Shown here in pieces: positions 42,101 to 51,000 of a DNA stretch of 64,000 nucleotides. Under the pieces are notes generated by a model. That model had not been told where the DNA came from. It was given only the letters and a program-made list of their open reading frames with translations, and ran no database searches. Positions within the stretch are counted from its first letter, which is position 1; the number at the start of each line of letters is the position of its first letter. The position numbers were made by a program, and so were the translations under genes. Origin of the DNA: Rhodocyclaceae bacterium (lineage in GTDB: Bacteria > Pseudomonadota > Gammaproteobacteria > Burkholderiales > Rhodocyclaceae); contig JADKHX010000003.1 in NCBI GenBank assembly GCA_016721505.1, positions 186,001-250,000 of the forward strand. Direction: 5' to 3'.

Positions 42101-42663
42101 CCATGAACGCCATAGTCGAGGTATTCCTGCACACCCGACGGCGCCAGCACGGGCATCATCATCGACTTGAAAAAGTGATCGGTTTGATGTGGCAGGGTCG
42201 ACGATTTCGCCGCATGATCATCACCAGCGATAACTAACACGCCACCATATTTGCTGCTGCCCGCCGCGTTGGCGTGGCGGAACACGTCGCCCGACCGATC
42301 CACGCCGGGACCTTTCCCGTACCACATGGCGTAGACCCCATCGACCTTCGCGCCGGGATACAAATTGACTTGTTGTGTACCCCATACCGCCGTCGCCGCC
42401 AAATCTTCGTTGATGCCTGGTTGGAAGACGACGCCACTTTTACTCAAATGCGACTTTGCGCTGAACAAGGCTTGATCGACTGAGCCTAGGGGTGACCCGC
42501 GATATCCCGAAACGAAGCCGCCAGTGTTGATGCCTGCCAAAACGTCACGTTGATGCTGGAGCAGCAAAAGGCGGACAAGCGCCTGTGTTCCAGTTAAATA
42601 AACACGCCCGGAACTCAAAGCGTATTTGTCATTCAAACTGACGTGGCGTAGTGGTGCATTCAT
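39148..42663 (-). CDS. Indolepyruvate ferredoxin oxidoreductase (fused alpha-beta type)
   Basis: A 1171-residue 2-oxoacid:ferredoxin oxidoreductase, oxidatively decarboxylating aryl pyruvates such as indolepyruvate to acyl-CoA with ferredoxin. It has the N-terminal pyrimidine domain (GFVSGYRGSPLGSVDQALF), a TPP domain (FCPGCPHNTSTK, GIGCHYMVTW, GDGTYFHSG), a cysteine stretch CEGCGDCGVQSNC with further Cys in NACNKDYSCAKGFCP for FeS clusters, and a C-terminal gamma-type domain (GVGGTGVITVGALIG). Length fits the fused proteobacterial form. A repeat copy (GVSPAPTDEE) sits in the last quarter, about residue 964. The gap 42664-42894 shows nothing I can name. Confidence 0.93.
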   Translation of the reverse strand: MNAPLRHVSLNDKYALSSGRVYLTGTQALVRLLLLQHQRDVLAGINTGGFVSGYRGSPLGSVDQALFSAKSHLSKSGVVFQPGINEDLAATAVWGTQQVNLYPGAKVDGVYAMWYGKGPGVDRSGDVFRHANAAGSSKYGGVLVIAGDDHAAKSSTLPHQTDHFFKSMMMPVLAPSGVQEYLDYGVHGWALSRYSGCWVAFKALADTVETSASVDVGPERVTVNIPVDFELPPDGLNIRWPDPPLVQEKRLLHFKLYAALAYCRANHLNRIVIDTPNPRLGIITSGKSYLDVRQALDDLGIDEQRAAQIGIRLYKIGMVWPLEAEGVRHFAEGLEEILVVEEKRQLLEYQLKEELYNWRMDVRPRVVGKFDEKGEWSLVESGGRVDHGKWLLPAAGELTPAMIARAIASRIARFHTSDTIVARLAFLEGKEKALASKVFSIDRVPTFCPGCPHNTSTKVPEGSRAVAGIGCHYMVTWMPDRDTATFSHMGGEGVSWVGQSAFTETKHIFSNLGDGTYFHSGLLAIRQSIAAKVNITYKLLYNDAVAMTGGQSVDGTLTVPILAAQLAAEGIHNMVVVTDGTERAYGIPDLPHGTPIRHRDDFDAIQREFRELPGTSAIIFDQTCAAEKRRRRKRGTYPDLARRMFINEAVCEGCGDCGVQSNCTAIVPVETEFGRKRAIDQNACNKDYSCAKGFCPSFVSVVGGKLRKNTGSLDAMLVAQVEALPSPVLPSLDQPYGILITGVGGTGVITVGALIGMAAHIDGKGVTVLDMAGLAQKGGSVYSHVRVAEHPEDLHAVRIAAGEADALIGADLVVSASDEALAKIALGKTRAIINSALSPTSDFTRNPDWLFPRDKMQNAISDAIGQTATDFIDAQKLATTLIGDAMATNLFMLGYAWQKGLVPVSAAALLAAIELNGTAIKMNIAAFNWGRCAAHDFPSVWRLVTPTSNVGDGVSPAPTDEELVAIRSKFLTEYQDAAYAERYRNQVDKIRGAEAKIGGDGNLTKAVARNLFKLMAIKDEYEVARLYAETDFASRVAKEFEGDYKIRFHLAPPLLAKPDPHTGNVKKMEFGPWMMTAFRWMAKARKLRGSVWDIFGRTEERRLERDLLADYEATLVVLVPVLSADNIATATKLAELPATVRGYGHVKLRSVVTYKTQREALKLTLGIRQTS
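39783..39810 (-). repeat. Dispersed element, copy 13, inside the indolepyruvate oxidoreductase gene
   Basis: On the minus strand GACGGCGTGTCACCAGCACC followed by AACTGACG, a perfect core. It is read sense by the gene as GDGVSPAPTDEE, in frame, in a region between the gamma-type domain and the C-terminal part. Confidence 0.88.
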
Positions 42664-42894
42664 AATTGATCTCCCGTTGCTGCCGGATGTTTTGGTTGCT
42701 TTGGCATGTCCGCAAAAGTATCGACAGGATACTACCAGCGGAAGTCGTTGGCGACTAAACCAAAATGTGAGTGATTACTTATGTGCGATATCCATATTAA
42801 TCAGGGTCTTAGTGCCTCGTTAGCTATTTCGACAGCGGTGTTGTGGCCGAGACCAAAAATTACGTTACCTGCGGCAAATATGTTGACTTTCCGC

Positions 42895-42923
42895 TTGACG
42901 TGGATTCGTAGACTGAGGATAAT
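42895..42923 (+). promoter_or_regulatory. Strong sigma-70 promoter of the tRNA-Tyr/Gly/Thr-tuf operon
   Basis: TTGACG (42895-42900) and GATAAT (42918-42923) are separated by 17 bases and end 13 bases before tRNA-Tyr. A second TTGACT lies at 42883-42888. The fit is excellent for a stable-RNA promoter. Confidence 0.8.
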
Positions 42924-42936
42924 TGACGGTTCGTTT

Positions 42937-43021
<85 letters not shown>

Positions 43022-43057
43022 TCAAGATGATTGGTTTTGGTTCGAGAATTAGGATTG

Positions 43058-43131
43058 GCGGCGGTAGTTTAATGGTAGAACTTCAGCCTTCCAAGCTGAT
43101 CGCGCGGGTTCGATTCCCGCTCGCCGCTCCA
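43058..43131 (+). tRNA. tRNA-Gly (TCC)
   Basis: 74 bases with encoded CCA. The acceptor GCGGCGG pairs with TCGCCGC. The anticodon loop is CTTCCAA, so the anticodon is TCC. Confidence 0.97.
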
Positions 43132-43173
43132 GTAGCTGTTGGCGTTGGTTTTAACGTAGTTCAAACAGGTTTC

Positions 43174-43248
43174 GCCCTTGTAGCTCAGTGGCAGAGCACT
43201 CCCTTGGTAAGGGAGAGGTCGCGTGTTCGATCCACGCCAAGGGCACCA
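43174..43248 (+). tRNA. tRNA-Thr (GGT)
   Basis: 75 bases with encoded CCA. The acceptor GCCCTTG pairs with CAAGGGC. The anticodon loop TTGGTAA gives GGT. Confidence 0.97.
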
Positions 43249-43281
43249 TTTTTAATGTGCATCTAAGTTAGGAAATTAACC

Positions 43282-44472
43282 ATGGCAAAAGGCAAATTTG
43301 AGCGGACGAAGCCGCACGTAAACGTGGGGACAATTGGACACGTGGATCATGGCAAGACGACCTTGACGGCGGCGATGACGACGATCTTGGCGGCGAAATT
43401 TGGTGGAGAGGCGAAAGCCTACGATCAAATCGATGCGGCGCCGGAAGAGAAAGCGCGCGGAATTACGATTAACACGGCGCACGTTGAGTATGAGACTAAG
43501 AACCGTCACTATGCCCACGTGGATTGCCCGGGACACGCTGACTATGTGAAGAACATGATTACCGGCGCGGCGCAGATGGACGGTGCGATATTGGTGTGTT
43601 CTGCCGCTGACGGTCCGATGCCACAGACGCGTGAGCACATCCTGTTGGCGCGCCAAGTTGGTGTGCCGTATGTCATCGTGTTCATGAACAAATGCGACAT
43701 GGTGGACGATGCTGAGTTGCTGGAGCTAGTGGAGATGGAGCTACGCGAGCTGCTGAGCAAATACGATTTCCCGGGTGATGACACTCCGATCGTTCATGGC
43801 TCGGCGCTCAAAGCACTGCAGGGCGACAAAGGCCCGCTGGGTGAAGAAGCCATCATGAAGCTCGCTGATGCCTTAGATAGCTACATTCCGACGCCAGAGC
43901 GTGCCATTGACAAGCCCTTCCTGATGCCGATCGAAGATGTGTTCTCGATCTCTGGACGTGGCACGGTGGTTACTGGCCGAATTGAGCGTGGCGTAGTCAA
44001 GGTTGGCGAGGAAATCGAAATCATTGGTATCGTTCCGACAACCAAGACCATCTGCACGGGCGTTGAAATGTTCCGCAAACTGTTGGACCAGGGACAAGCT
44101 GGCGACAATGTGGGCGTGCTGTTGCGCGGCACCAAGCGTGAAGACGTGCAGCGAGGCCAAGTTCTTGCTAAGCCGGGTTCGATCACGCCGCACACGCACT
44201 TCACCAGCGAGGTGTACATTCTGAGCAAAGACGAAGGTGGTCGTCATACACCGTTCTTCAATGGCTATCGCCCACAGTTTTACTTCCGCACGACGGATGT
44301 GACGGGCAGCATTGAGTTGCCAGCGGGTACCGAGATGGTGATGCCGGGCGACAACATTGCAATGACGGTGAAACTGATTGCACCGATCGCGATGGAAGAA
44401 GGTCTGCGTTTCGCTATCCGTGAGGGTGGCCGGACTGTCGGCGCTGGTGTCGTGGCTAAAGTTATCGAATAA
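43282..44472 (+). CDS. tuf: Elongation factor Tu (intact copy)
   Basis: EF-Tu brings aminoacyl-tRNA to the ribosome. The intact frame has 396 residues: the G1 P-loop GHVDHGKTT, GITINTAHVEY (switch I), DCPGHADY (G3), NKCDMVD (G4), and domains 2 and 3. It begins with ATG after AGGAAATTAACC, close behind tRNA-Thr, the usual tRNA-tufB order. A near-identical second copy starts at 59559 and is frameshifted, so this copy probably carries the function. Confidence 0.99.
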   Translation: MAKGKFERTKPHVNVGTIGHVDHGKTTLTAAMTTILAAKFGGEAKAYDQIDAAPEEKARGITINTAHVEYETKNRHYAHVDCPGHADYVKNMITGAAQMDGAILVCSAADGPMPQTREHILLARQVGVPYVIVFMNKCDMVDDAELLELVEMELRELLSKYDFPGDDTPIVHGSALKALQGDKGPLGEEAIMKLADALDSYIPTPERAIDKPFLMPIEDVFSISGRGTVVTGRIERGVVKVGEEIEIIGIVPTTKTICTGVEMFRKLLDQGQAGDNVGVLLRGTKREDVQRGQVLAKPGSITPHTHFTSEVYILSKDEGGRHTPFFNGYRPQFYFRTTDVTGSIELPAGTEMVMPGDNIAMTVKLIAPIAMEEGLRFAIREGGRTVGAGVVAKVIE

Positions 44473-44492
44473 GACAAGTAATAGCAGATGCG

Positions 44493-44530
44493 GCGGCGCT
44501 TCGGAAACGAAACGCCGCTTTGCAGTTTTT
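44493..44530 (+). terminator. Terminator after the intact tuf
   Basis: GCGGCG-C-TTCG-GAAA-CGAA-A-CGCCGC forms a stem with one mismatch and a GAAA loop, followed by TTTGCAGTTTTT. tRNA-Trp begins six bases later, so read-through into tRNA-Trp-secE is possible. Confidence 0.65.
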
Positions 44531-44535
44531 GCCGT

Positions 44536-44611
44536 AGGGGAATAGCTCAATTGGCAGAGCGACGGTCTCCAAAACCGTAGGTTGGGGGTTCGATTCCCTC
44601 TTCCCCTGCCA
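44536..44611 (+). tRNA. tRNA-Trp (CCA)
   Basis: 76 bases with encoded CCA. The acceptor AGGGGAA pairs with TTCCCCT. The anticodon loop is CTCCAAA, giving CCA. It is placed directly before secE as in other proteobacteria. Confidence 0.98.
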
Positions 44612-44636
44612 CTAGTAAATACATGACAACGAACCG

Positions 44637-44999
44637 ATGACTGAAACGATGGGCGATAATATTAAGTTCGGATTTGCAGTACTGCTTCTGGTAGCGGGCA
44701 TCGCTGGGTTTTATATGTTGTCCGAGCAGGCGATGATTATTCGCGTGTTATGTATTTTTGCGGGATTTGGCGCGAGCGCTGCAGTTGCGAGTTTCACTAT
44801 CCCGGGGCAGCGATTTTTTGACTTCGCGCGCGAGTCAATCAACGAAACTAGAAAAGTTGTTTGGCCGACTCGGAAAGAGACATTTCAAACAACAGGTGTT
44901 GTATTTCTATTTGTGCTCGTGATGGCAATTATGCTTTGGGTTACCGACAAGAGCCTTGAATGGCTTCTATACGACGTGGTGCTGGGATGGAAGAAATGA
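44637..44999 (+). CDS. secE: Protein translocase subunit SecE
   Basis: SecE clamps SecY in the membrane translocon. It has 120 residues with three hydrophobic helices (KFGFAVLLLVAGIAGFYML; IIRVLCIFAGFGASAAV; TTGVVFLFVLVMAIMLWV) and the conserved INETRKVVWPTRKETFQT hinge before the last helix. Its stop overlaps the nusG start by four bases. Confidence 0.97.
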   Translation: MTETMGDNIKFGFAVLLLVAGIAGFYMLSEQAMIIRVLCIFAGFGASAAVASFTIPGQRFFDFARESINETRKVVWPTRKETFQTTGVVFLFVLVMAIMLWVTDKSLEWLLYDVVLGWKK

Positions 45000-45532
45000 C
45001 TGAAAAACGCTGGTACGTCGTTCACGCCTATTCGGGCTATGAGAAATCGGTGCAACGCGCGCTCGTAGAGCGGATTACGCGTGCTGGCATGCAGGATAAG
45101 TTTGCCCAGATATTGGTGCCGGTTGAAGAAGTCGTTGAAATGAAAAACGGGCAGAAGAGTATCTCTGAGCGCAAATTTTTTCCAGGCTATGTTCTCGTTG
45201 AAATGGACATGGACGACGATTCGTGGCATTTGGTCAAAAGCACACCAAAAGTGACTGGATTTATTGGTGGAACAGCTAATAAGCCGACACCGATATCGGC
45301 GAAGGAAGTAGCCAAAATAATGCAGCAAGTTCAGGACGGTGTTGAGAAACCTCGCCCGAAAGTGCTTTTCGAAGTTGGAGAAATGGTTCGTGTCAAAGAA
45401 GGGCCTTTCACCGATTTCAATGGAAACGTTGAAGAAGTTAATTACGAGAAAAGTCGTATCCGTGTTTCGGTAACGATTTTTGGTCGTTCGACGCCGGTCG
45501 AGTTGGAGTTTGCGCAGATTGAAAAGGCATAA
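44996..45532 (+). CDS. nusG: Transcription termination/antitermination factor NusG
   Basis: NusG binds RNA polymerase and couples it to Rho and the ribosome. The 178 residues have the NGN domain (MTEKRWYVVHAYSGYEKSV, FPGYVLVEM) and a KOW domain (FEVGEMVRVKEGPFTDFNGNVEEV). I start at ATG 44996, which overlaps the secE stop; a longer open frame to 44960 is not used. GGAAG precedes it. Confidence 0.98.
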   Translation: MTEKRWYVVHAYSGYEKSVQRALVERITRAGMQDKFAQILVPVEEVVEMKNGQKSISERKFFPGYVLVEMDMDDDSWHLVKSTPKVTGFIGGTANKPTPISAKEVAKIMQQVQDGVEKPRPKVLFEVGEMVRVKEGPFTDFNGNVEEVNYEKSRIRVSVTIFGRSTPVELEFAQIEKA

Positions 45533-45624
45533 GTTTTACCCCGCCGCAGGGTTGTTTGCGGCAAATTCGAGGAGCGCTAGTAAGTCATTGAACGCGCGTC
45601 AATACTCATCACCTAGGAGCCATC

Positions 45625-46056
45625 ATGGCGAAGAAAATTGTCGGTTATGTGAAGTTGCAAGTCCCGGCGGGGAAAGCAAATCCCTCGCCCCCTATCGGTC
45701 CGGCGCTAGGTCAGCGCGGTCTGAATATCATGGAGTTCTGTAAGGCATTTAATGCACAGACTCAAGGTCTTGAACCTGGTTTGCCAATTCCGGTGGTGAT
45801 TACGGCATACGCTGACAAGAGTTTCACCTTTATCATGAAGACCCCGCCTGCAACGATCCTTATCAAAAAGGCTGCTGGCATTCAAAAGGGTTCGCCTAAA
45901 CCTCATACGGACAAGGTTGGCAAGATTACTCGCGCACAAGCCGAGGAAATTGCTAAAAGCAAAATGAAAGACCTAACCGCTGCCGACCTCGATGCTGCCG
46001 TGCGTACCATCGCCGGTTCTGCGCGAAGTATGGGCATCGTTGTGGAGGGAATCTAA
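45625..46056 (+). CDS. rplK: 50S ribosomal protein L11
   Basis: The 143 residues show KLQVPAGKANPSPPIGPALGQRGLNIMEFCKAFNA and the C-terminal RNA-binding part ending RSMGIVVEG. Good AGGAGC site before ATG. L11 carries the thiostrepton/stringent response region of 23S rRNA. Two bases separate it from rplA. Confidence 0.98.
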   Translation: MAKKIVGYVKLQVPAGKANPSPPIGPALGQRGLNIMEFCKAFNAQTQGLEPGLPIPVVITAYADKSFTFIMKTPPATILIKKAAGIQKGSPKPHTDKVGKITRAQAEEIAKSKMKDLTAADLDAAVRTIAGSARSMGIVVEGI

Positions 46057-46058
46057 TC

Positions 46059-46763
46059 ATGACTAAATTATCAAAACGTGTGCAGGCGGTTGCTGCAAAA
46101 GTTGACCGTAACAAAGCCTATCCTGTTGCTGACGCACTGGGTCTGGTCAAAGAGTGCGCGACGGCGAAATTCGATGAGTCTATCGACGTTGCTGTAAACC
46201 TCGGTGTTGATGCGAAGAAGTCTGACCAGACAGTGCGTGGCTCCGTTGTTTTGCCTTCCGGAACTGGAAAAACGGTGCGCGTTGCCGTTTTTGCTCAAGG
46301 CGAGAAGGCGGAAATTGCTAAAGCAGCTGGAGCTGACGTCGTTGGTTTCGACGACCTTGCTGCTGAGGTAAAGGCCGGCAACATGAACTTTGACATCGTG
46401 ATCGCAACACCGGATGCGATGAAGATCGTCGGGCAGCTCGGCCAAATTCTTGGCCCACGTGGTTTGATGCCAAATCCGAAGGTTGGTACTGTAACGATGG
46501 ATGTTGCGACCGCGGTGAAAAATGCAAAAGCTGGTCAGGTTCAATATCGAACAGATAAAGCCGGAATTGTTCATTGCACCATCGGACGCGCTTCCTTTAG
46601 CGTTGATGCGTTACACAAGAATTTTTCCGCGTTGCTGGATGCGCTTCAAAAGGCCAAACCAGCTTCCTCCAAGGGTCAATACTTAAGAAAGGTGTCGCTG
46701 TCTAGCACTATGGGTGCTGGCGTTCGTGTGGATCAGGCAAGTTTGTCTGTACAAGCACATTAA
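46059..46763 (+). CDS. rplA: 50S ribosomal protein L1
   Basis: The 234 residues include GLMPNPKVGTVTMDVATAVKNAKAGQVQYRTDKAGIVH, the L1 signature. L1 also represses the L11-L1 operon by binding its own mRNA. The partner rplK lies two bases upstream. Confidence 0.98.
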   Translation: MTKLSKRVQAVAAKVDRNKAYPVADALGLVKECATAKFDESIDVAVNLGVDAKKSDQTVRGSVVLPSGTGKTVRVAVFAQGEKAEIAKAAGADVVGFDDLAAEVKAGNMNFDIVIATPDAMKIVGQLGQILGPRGLMPNPKVGTVTMDVATAVKNAKAGQVQYRTDKAGIVHCTIGRASFSVDALHKNFSALLDALQKAKPASSKGQYLRKVSLSSTMGAGVRVDQASLSVQAH

Positions 46764-46987
46764 GGACTTTGGGTCGCAGATAACGAATTCTGTTATCTGC
46801 GTACCGTCAAAGACCGCAGGTGTTGGCGTTTATTGCTGACTTAAGTGCGTAAGTGGCCTGCGTAGATGGTGAGCCCAGAACAGGATTTTGCAGCAGATGT
46901 TTGTTGCATACACCTGATCCAGGTCGCCTTGGTTGCGGTGGAGTTGATGTTGTTCACCGCGTGTTGACTTGAAAGGAGAAAGGACCC
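46764..46987 (+). promoter_or_regulatory. rplJ leader (L10 control region) with a perfect hairpin
   Basis: The 224-base gap holds a perfect 10-bp stem CGCAGATAAC/GTTATCTGCG (46775-46784/46792-46801), without a T run. In many bacteria this leader has the site where L10(L12)4 represses rplJL. A long leader fits this, but I cannot draw the L10 site with confidence. Confidence 0.45.
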
Positions 46988-47485
46988 GTGGGTCTAAATC
47001 TTGAAGGAAAGAAAGTCGTTGTTGCGGAAGTTTCGGTGCAAGTCGCCAGCGCTCAGACGATTGTGATGGCTGAGTACCGAGGAATAGCGGTGGGTGATTT
47101 AACCAAGTTGCGTTCAAGCGCAAGGCAGTCAGGCGTTTATCTGCGCGTGTTACGCAATACATTGGCGCGTCGAGCAATTGCTGGTACGAGTTTCGCGCCG
47201 TTGTCTGACCAAATGACCGGTCCCTTGATTTATGGCATGTCGGCTGACCCTGTTGCTGCGGCAAAGGTACTCAACGATTTTGCGAAGGGAAACGACAAAT
47301 TGGTACTTAAAGCGGGTGTTTATGCCGGGAAACTGCTTGATAAGGCAGGCGTCCAAGCTTTGGCATCGATCCCAAGCCGCGAGGAATTGTTGGCGAAACT
47401 ACTTGGCGTGATGATGGCTCCTGTAGCTGGATTTGCAGTAGCGCTAGGTGCGCTAGCCAAACAACGCGAAAACGCAACAGCCTAG
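46988..47485 (+). CDS. rplJ: 50S ribosomal protein L10
   Basis: GTG start after GAAAGGAGAAAGGACCC. The 165 residues show LEGKKVVVAEVSVQVASAQ, ARQSGVYLRVLRNTLARRAI, and MTGPLIYGM, the L10 pattern. It anchors the L7/L12 stalk; rplL follows. Confidence 0.97.
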   Translation: MGLNLEGKKVVVAEVSVQVASAQTIVMAEYRGIAVGDLTKLRSSARQSGVYLRVLRNTLARRAIAGTSFAPLSDQMTGPLIYGMSADPVAAAKVLNDFAKGNDKLVLKAGVYAGKLLDKAGVQALASIPSREELLAKLLGVMMAPVAGFAVALGALAKQRENATA

Positions 47486-47530
47486 TGACATTTGCGCTTA
47501 ATTAAATTAATTGAAATTGGAGTAACAAAC

Positions 47531-47899
47531 ATGGCAATGAGCAAAGAAGACATCCTGGAAGCAGTAAGCAATATGACTGTTATGGACTTGAACGAACTCG
47601 TCAAAGCTTTTGAAGAAAAATTTGGCGTCTCGGCGGCAGCAATGTCAGTCGCTGGCCCTGCAGCTGCAGCGGCTGTCGTTGAAGAGCAGACTGAGTTTAC
47701 CGTTGTGCTGCTGGCAGCTGGTGAAAAGAAAGTAGAAGCGATTAAGGTTGTGCGCGCTGCTACTGGCTTGGGTCTTAAAGAAGCAAAAGACCTTGTTGAC
47801 GGTGCACCAAAGCCCGTCAAAGAAGGCATATCGAAAGCTGACGCCGAAGCGCTCCGTAAGTTATTGGAAGATGCTGGCGCGAAAGTCGAAGTCAAGTAA
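47531..47899 (+). CDS. rplL: 50S ribosomal protein L7/L12
   Basis: Start at ATG 47531 after GGAG; the longer upstream frame is unsupported. The 122 residues have the N-terminal dimer helix (SKEDILEAVSNMTVMDLNELVKAFEEKFGV), an Ala-rich hinge (AAAMSVAGPAAAAAVVEE) and the C-terminal factor-binding domain VVRAATGLGLKEAKDLVDGAPK. Confidence 0.98.
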   Translation: MAMSKEDILEAVSNMTVMDLNELVKAFEEKFGVSAAAMSVAGPAAAAAVVEEQTEFTVVLLAAGEKKVEAIKVVRAATGLGLKEAKDLVDGAPKPVKEGISKADAEALRKLLEDAGAKVEVK

Positions 47900-47912
47900 C
47901 GAAATTCTGATG

Positions 47913-47941
47913 AACGCGACACTCGCATTGGGTGTCGCGTT
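47913..47941 (+). terminator. rplL-rpoB attenuator hairpin
   Basis: A 10-bp stem AACGCGACAC/GTGTCGCGTT with a 9-base loop lies 14 bases after rplL, followed by TGTCGG, so without a strong T run. An attenuator here is known in other bacteria and lets only part of transcription reach rpoBC. Confidence 0.6.
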
Positions 47942-47956
47942 TGTCGGTTCGACACG

Positions 47957-47977
47957 CGCCAGTTGCGCTGGTGGTTA
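47957..47977 (-). repeat. Possible remnant (copy 14) of the dispersed element in the rplL-rpoB gap
   Basis: GCGCCAGTTGCGCTGGTGGTT keeps CCAGTTG and CTGGTG with two bases missing in the middle. It may be chance or decay. Confidence 0.25.
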
Positions 47978-48050
47978 AACGAGAAGGCTGAATTGAAATT
48001 GTCCAGTCTTGTCTTCTAATCTTCGAAGTCTGAAATTGAACGGAGCCAAC

Positions 48051-51000
48051 ATGGCATATTCCTACACAGAGAAAAAACGTATTCGAAAAAGCTTCGCCAA
48101 GCGCGCTAATGTGCTCGACGTACCTTTTCTTTTGGCGACTCAGATTGAGTCCTACACGCATTTTCTGCAAGCTGAGATCCCTGCGGCGAAACGTCGAAAC
48201 CAAGGACTTCAAGCGGCGTTTACGTCTATTTTTCCGATAGTTTCGCATTCGGGAAATGCGCGCCTAGAGTTTATTGATTTTATGCTTGGCGAACCTACCT
48301 TTGATGTCAAAGAGTGTCAGCAACGTGGTTTGACCTTCGCTAGTCCTCTACGCGCTCGCGTGCGACTTGTGCTTATGGATCGCGAGACAAGCGTGGTCAA
48401 AGAAGTCAAAGAAGACCAGCCGCTGTATATGGGTGAAATCCCGCTGATGACGACCACAGGGTCTTTTGTCATCAATGGTACCGAGCGCGTTATTGTTTCT
48501 CAGCTACATCGTTCACCCGGAGTATTTTTTGAGCACGACAAGGGTAAGACGCATAGCTCCGGTAAGTTGCTTTTTTCAGCCCGAATAATTCCTTACCGTG
48601 GTTCTTGGCTTGACTTCGAGTTTGATCCCAAAGATTCGTTGTATTTCCGCGTTGATCGTCGTCGCAAAATGCCTGTTACGATTTTGTTAAAGGCCGTTGG
48701 CCTGACGTCTGAGCAGATTTTGGCGACGTTTTTTGAATTCGACACTTTTCATTTTGGTAAGAAAGGGATCGACTTTTCCGTCGTTCCAGAGCGACTAAAG
48801 GGTGAAGTTGCAAAGTTCGACATCGTTGATGCTGGCGGAAAATTGGTTGTCGCCAAAGACAAACGCATTACTGCGCGACACATACGCGACATGGCCGAAG
48901 CTGGAATCAAGAAAATTTCGGTGCCGGAAGATTACCTTATCGATCGAGTGGTGGCGCGGACGGTGGTCAACCCTGAAACCGGCGAAATCTTAGCAAACGC
49001 GAATGACGAAATTACCGAAGCACTTCTGGCGAATTTGGTAGCGGGAGGTGTGACGCAACTCCAGACGTTGTTTATCAATGATCTTGATCGTGGTCCTTAC
49101 ATTTCGTCTACGTTGAGAACTGACGAAACCGCTGATCAGTGGGCAGCCCGGGTTGCAATTTATCGGATGATGCGTCCAGGTGAGCCACCAACCGAAGATG
49201 CGGTAGAAACACTGTTCTACGGACTTTTTTATTCCGAAGATCGTTACGATCTGTCCGCCGTTGGGCGCATGAAATTCAATAGACGCGTCGGTCGTGAGGA
49301 AATTGAAGGTTCGGGAGTGTTATCAAATCAGGACATTCTCGATGTAGTTCGAATTTTGGTAGAGCTTCGCAATGGTCGCGGCGAAGTTGATGATATCGAT
49401 CATCTTGGTAACCGTCGTGTTCGTTCAGTTGGTGAGTTGGCGGAAAATCAGTTCCGCGCGGGATTAGTTCGTGTCGAGCGGGCCGTCAAGGAGCGTTTGA
49501 ATCAGGCGGAAAGTGACAACTTGATGCCGCATGATTTGATTAATGCGAAGCCGATATCCGCTGCAATAAAGGAGTTCTTCGGATCCAGCCAACTGTCACA
49601 GTTTATGGACCAAACGAACCCGCTTTCCGAAATTACCCATAAACGTCGTGTTTCAGCTCTTGGTCCCGGCGGTCTTACGCGCGAGCGTGCCGGTTTTGAA
49701 GTCCGCGATGTGCATCCCACGCATTATGGTCGGGTTTGCCCAATTGAGACTCCTGAGGGACCGAACATCGGGTTGATCAATTCGCTGGCGTTGTTTGCGC
49801 GGACGAACGAATATGGGTTTATGGAAACGCCTTACCGTAAAGTCGAGTCGAGCCGTGTGACGGATGAAATTATTTATCTTTCTGCGATTGAAGAAGGTAA
49901 ATACGTCATAGCGCAGGCAAACGCGCACTTGGATAAACACGGAAAGCTTGTTGATGCACTGGTTTCGTGTCGACTTAAAGGTGAATTCGAACTGAAGGAG
50001 CCGGTCGATGTGCAATTTATGGATGTGGCGCCAAGTCAAATTGTTTCCGTTGCGGCATCGCTAATTCCGTTTCTTGAGCATGACGATGCAAATCGTGCAT
50101 TGATGGGAGCGAACATGCAACGTCAGGCTGTTCCTTGCCTGCGTCCGGAAAAAGCACTTGTAGGAACCGGTATTGAACGGACAGTTGCAGTGGACTCAGG
50201 AACTGCCGTGCAAGCGTTACGAGGCGGCGTCGTTGATTACGTCGATGCTGATCGCATTGTTGTACGCGTAAACGACCGAGAAACCGTACCAGGGGAAGTT
50301 GGCGTTGATATTTACAACCTAATCAAGTACACACGGTCAAATCAAAACACCAACATCAATCAACGACCGATAGTGAAAATTGGTGACCAAATTTCAAAGG
50401 GAGATGTAGTTGCCGATGGCGCATCAACTGATCTTGGCGAGTTAGCGCTCGGGCAGAATATGCTCGTTGCATTTATGCCTTGGAATGGATACAACTTTGA
50501 AGATTCAATATTGATCTCTGAACGCGTTGTGGCAGATGATCGTTTTACGTCTATTCACATTGAAGAACTGACAGTAGTGGCGCGAGATACTAAGTTGGGA
50601 GCGGAAGAAATATCACCAGATATTGCCACCTTAGGAGAATCGCAGTTAGGTCGTCTCGACGAAGCGGGCATTATTCACATTGGCGCCGAAGTTGATGCGG
50701 GTGATGTATTAGTAGGTAAAGTAACACCCAAAGGTGAAACTCAACTGACTCCTGAAGAAAAATTATTGCGCGCGATTTTTGGGGAGAAGGCTTCGGACGT
50801 TAAAGATACTTCGCTACGTGTTCCCTCTGGTATGACGGGGACCGTCATTGATGTTCACGTATTTACCCGAGAAGGTATCGAGCGGGATAAGCGGGCGCAA
50901 TCGATCATCGACGGGATGCTCAAAAGTTACAAGCATGATTTAGCTGATCAACTGCGAATTGTTGAACGCGACACCTTTGCGCGAATTGAGAAGCTGCTGC

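Noticed and set aside
42664..42894. A possible gene or regulator in the gap before the tRNA-Tyr promoter
   Set aside because: The open frame there (42781-43266) runs through three tRNA genes, so it is not real coding sequence.
43276..43656. A 126-residue minus-strand frame found identically behind both tuf genes
   Set aside because: It is a mirror of the conserved EF-Tu coding sequence; identity of the two copies follows from tuf duplication, and there is no ribosome site or homologue.
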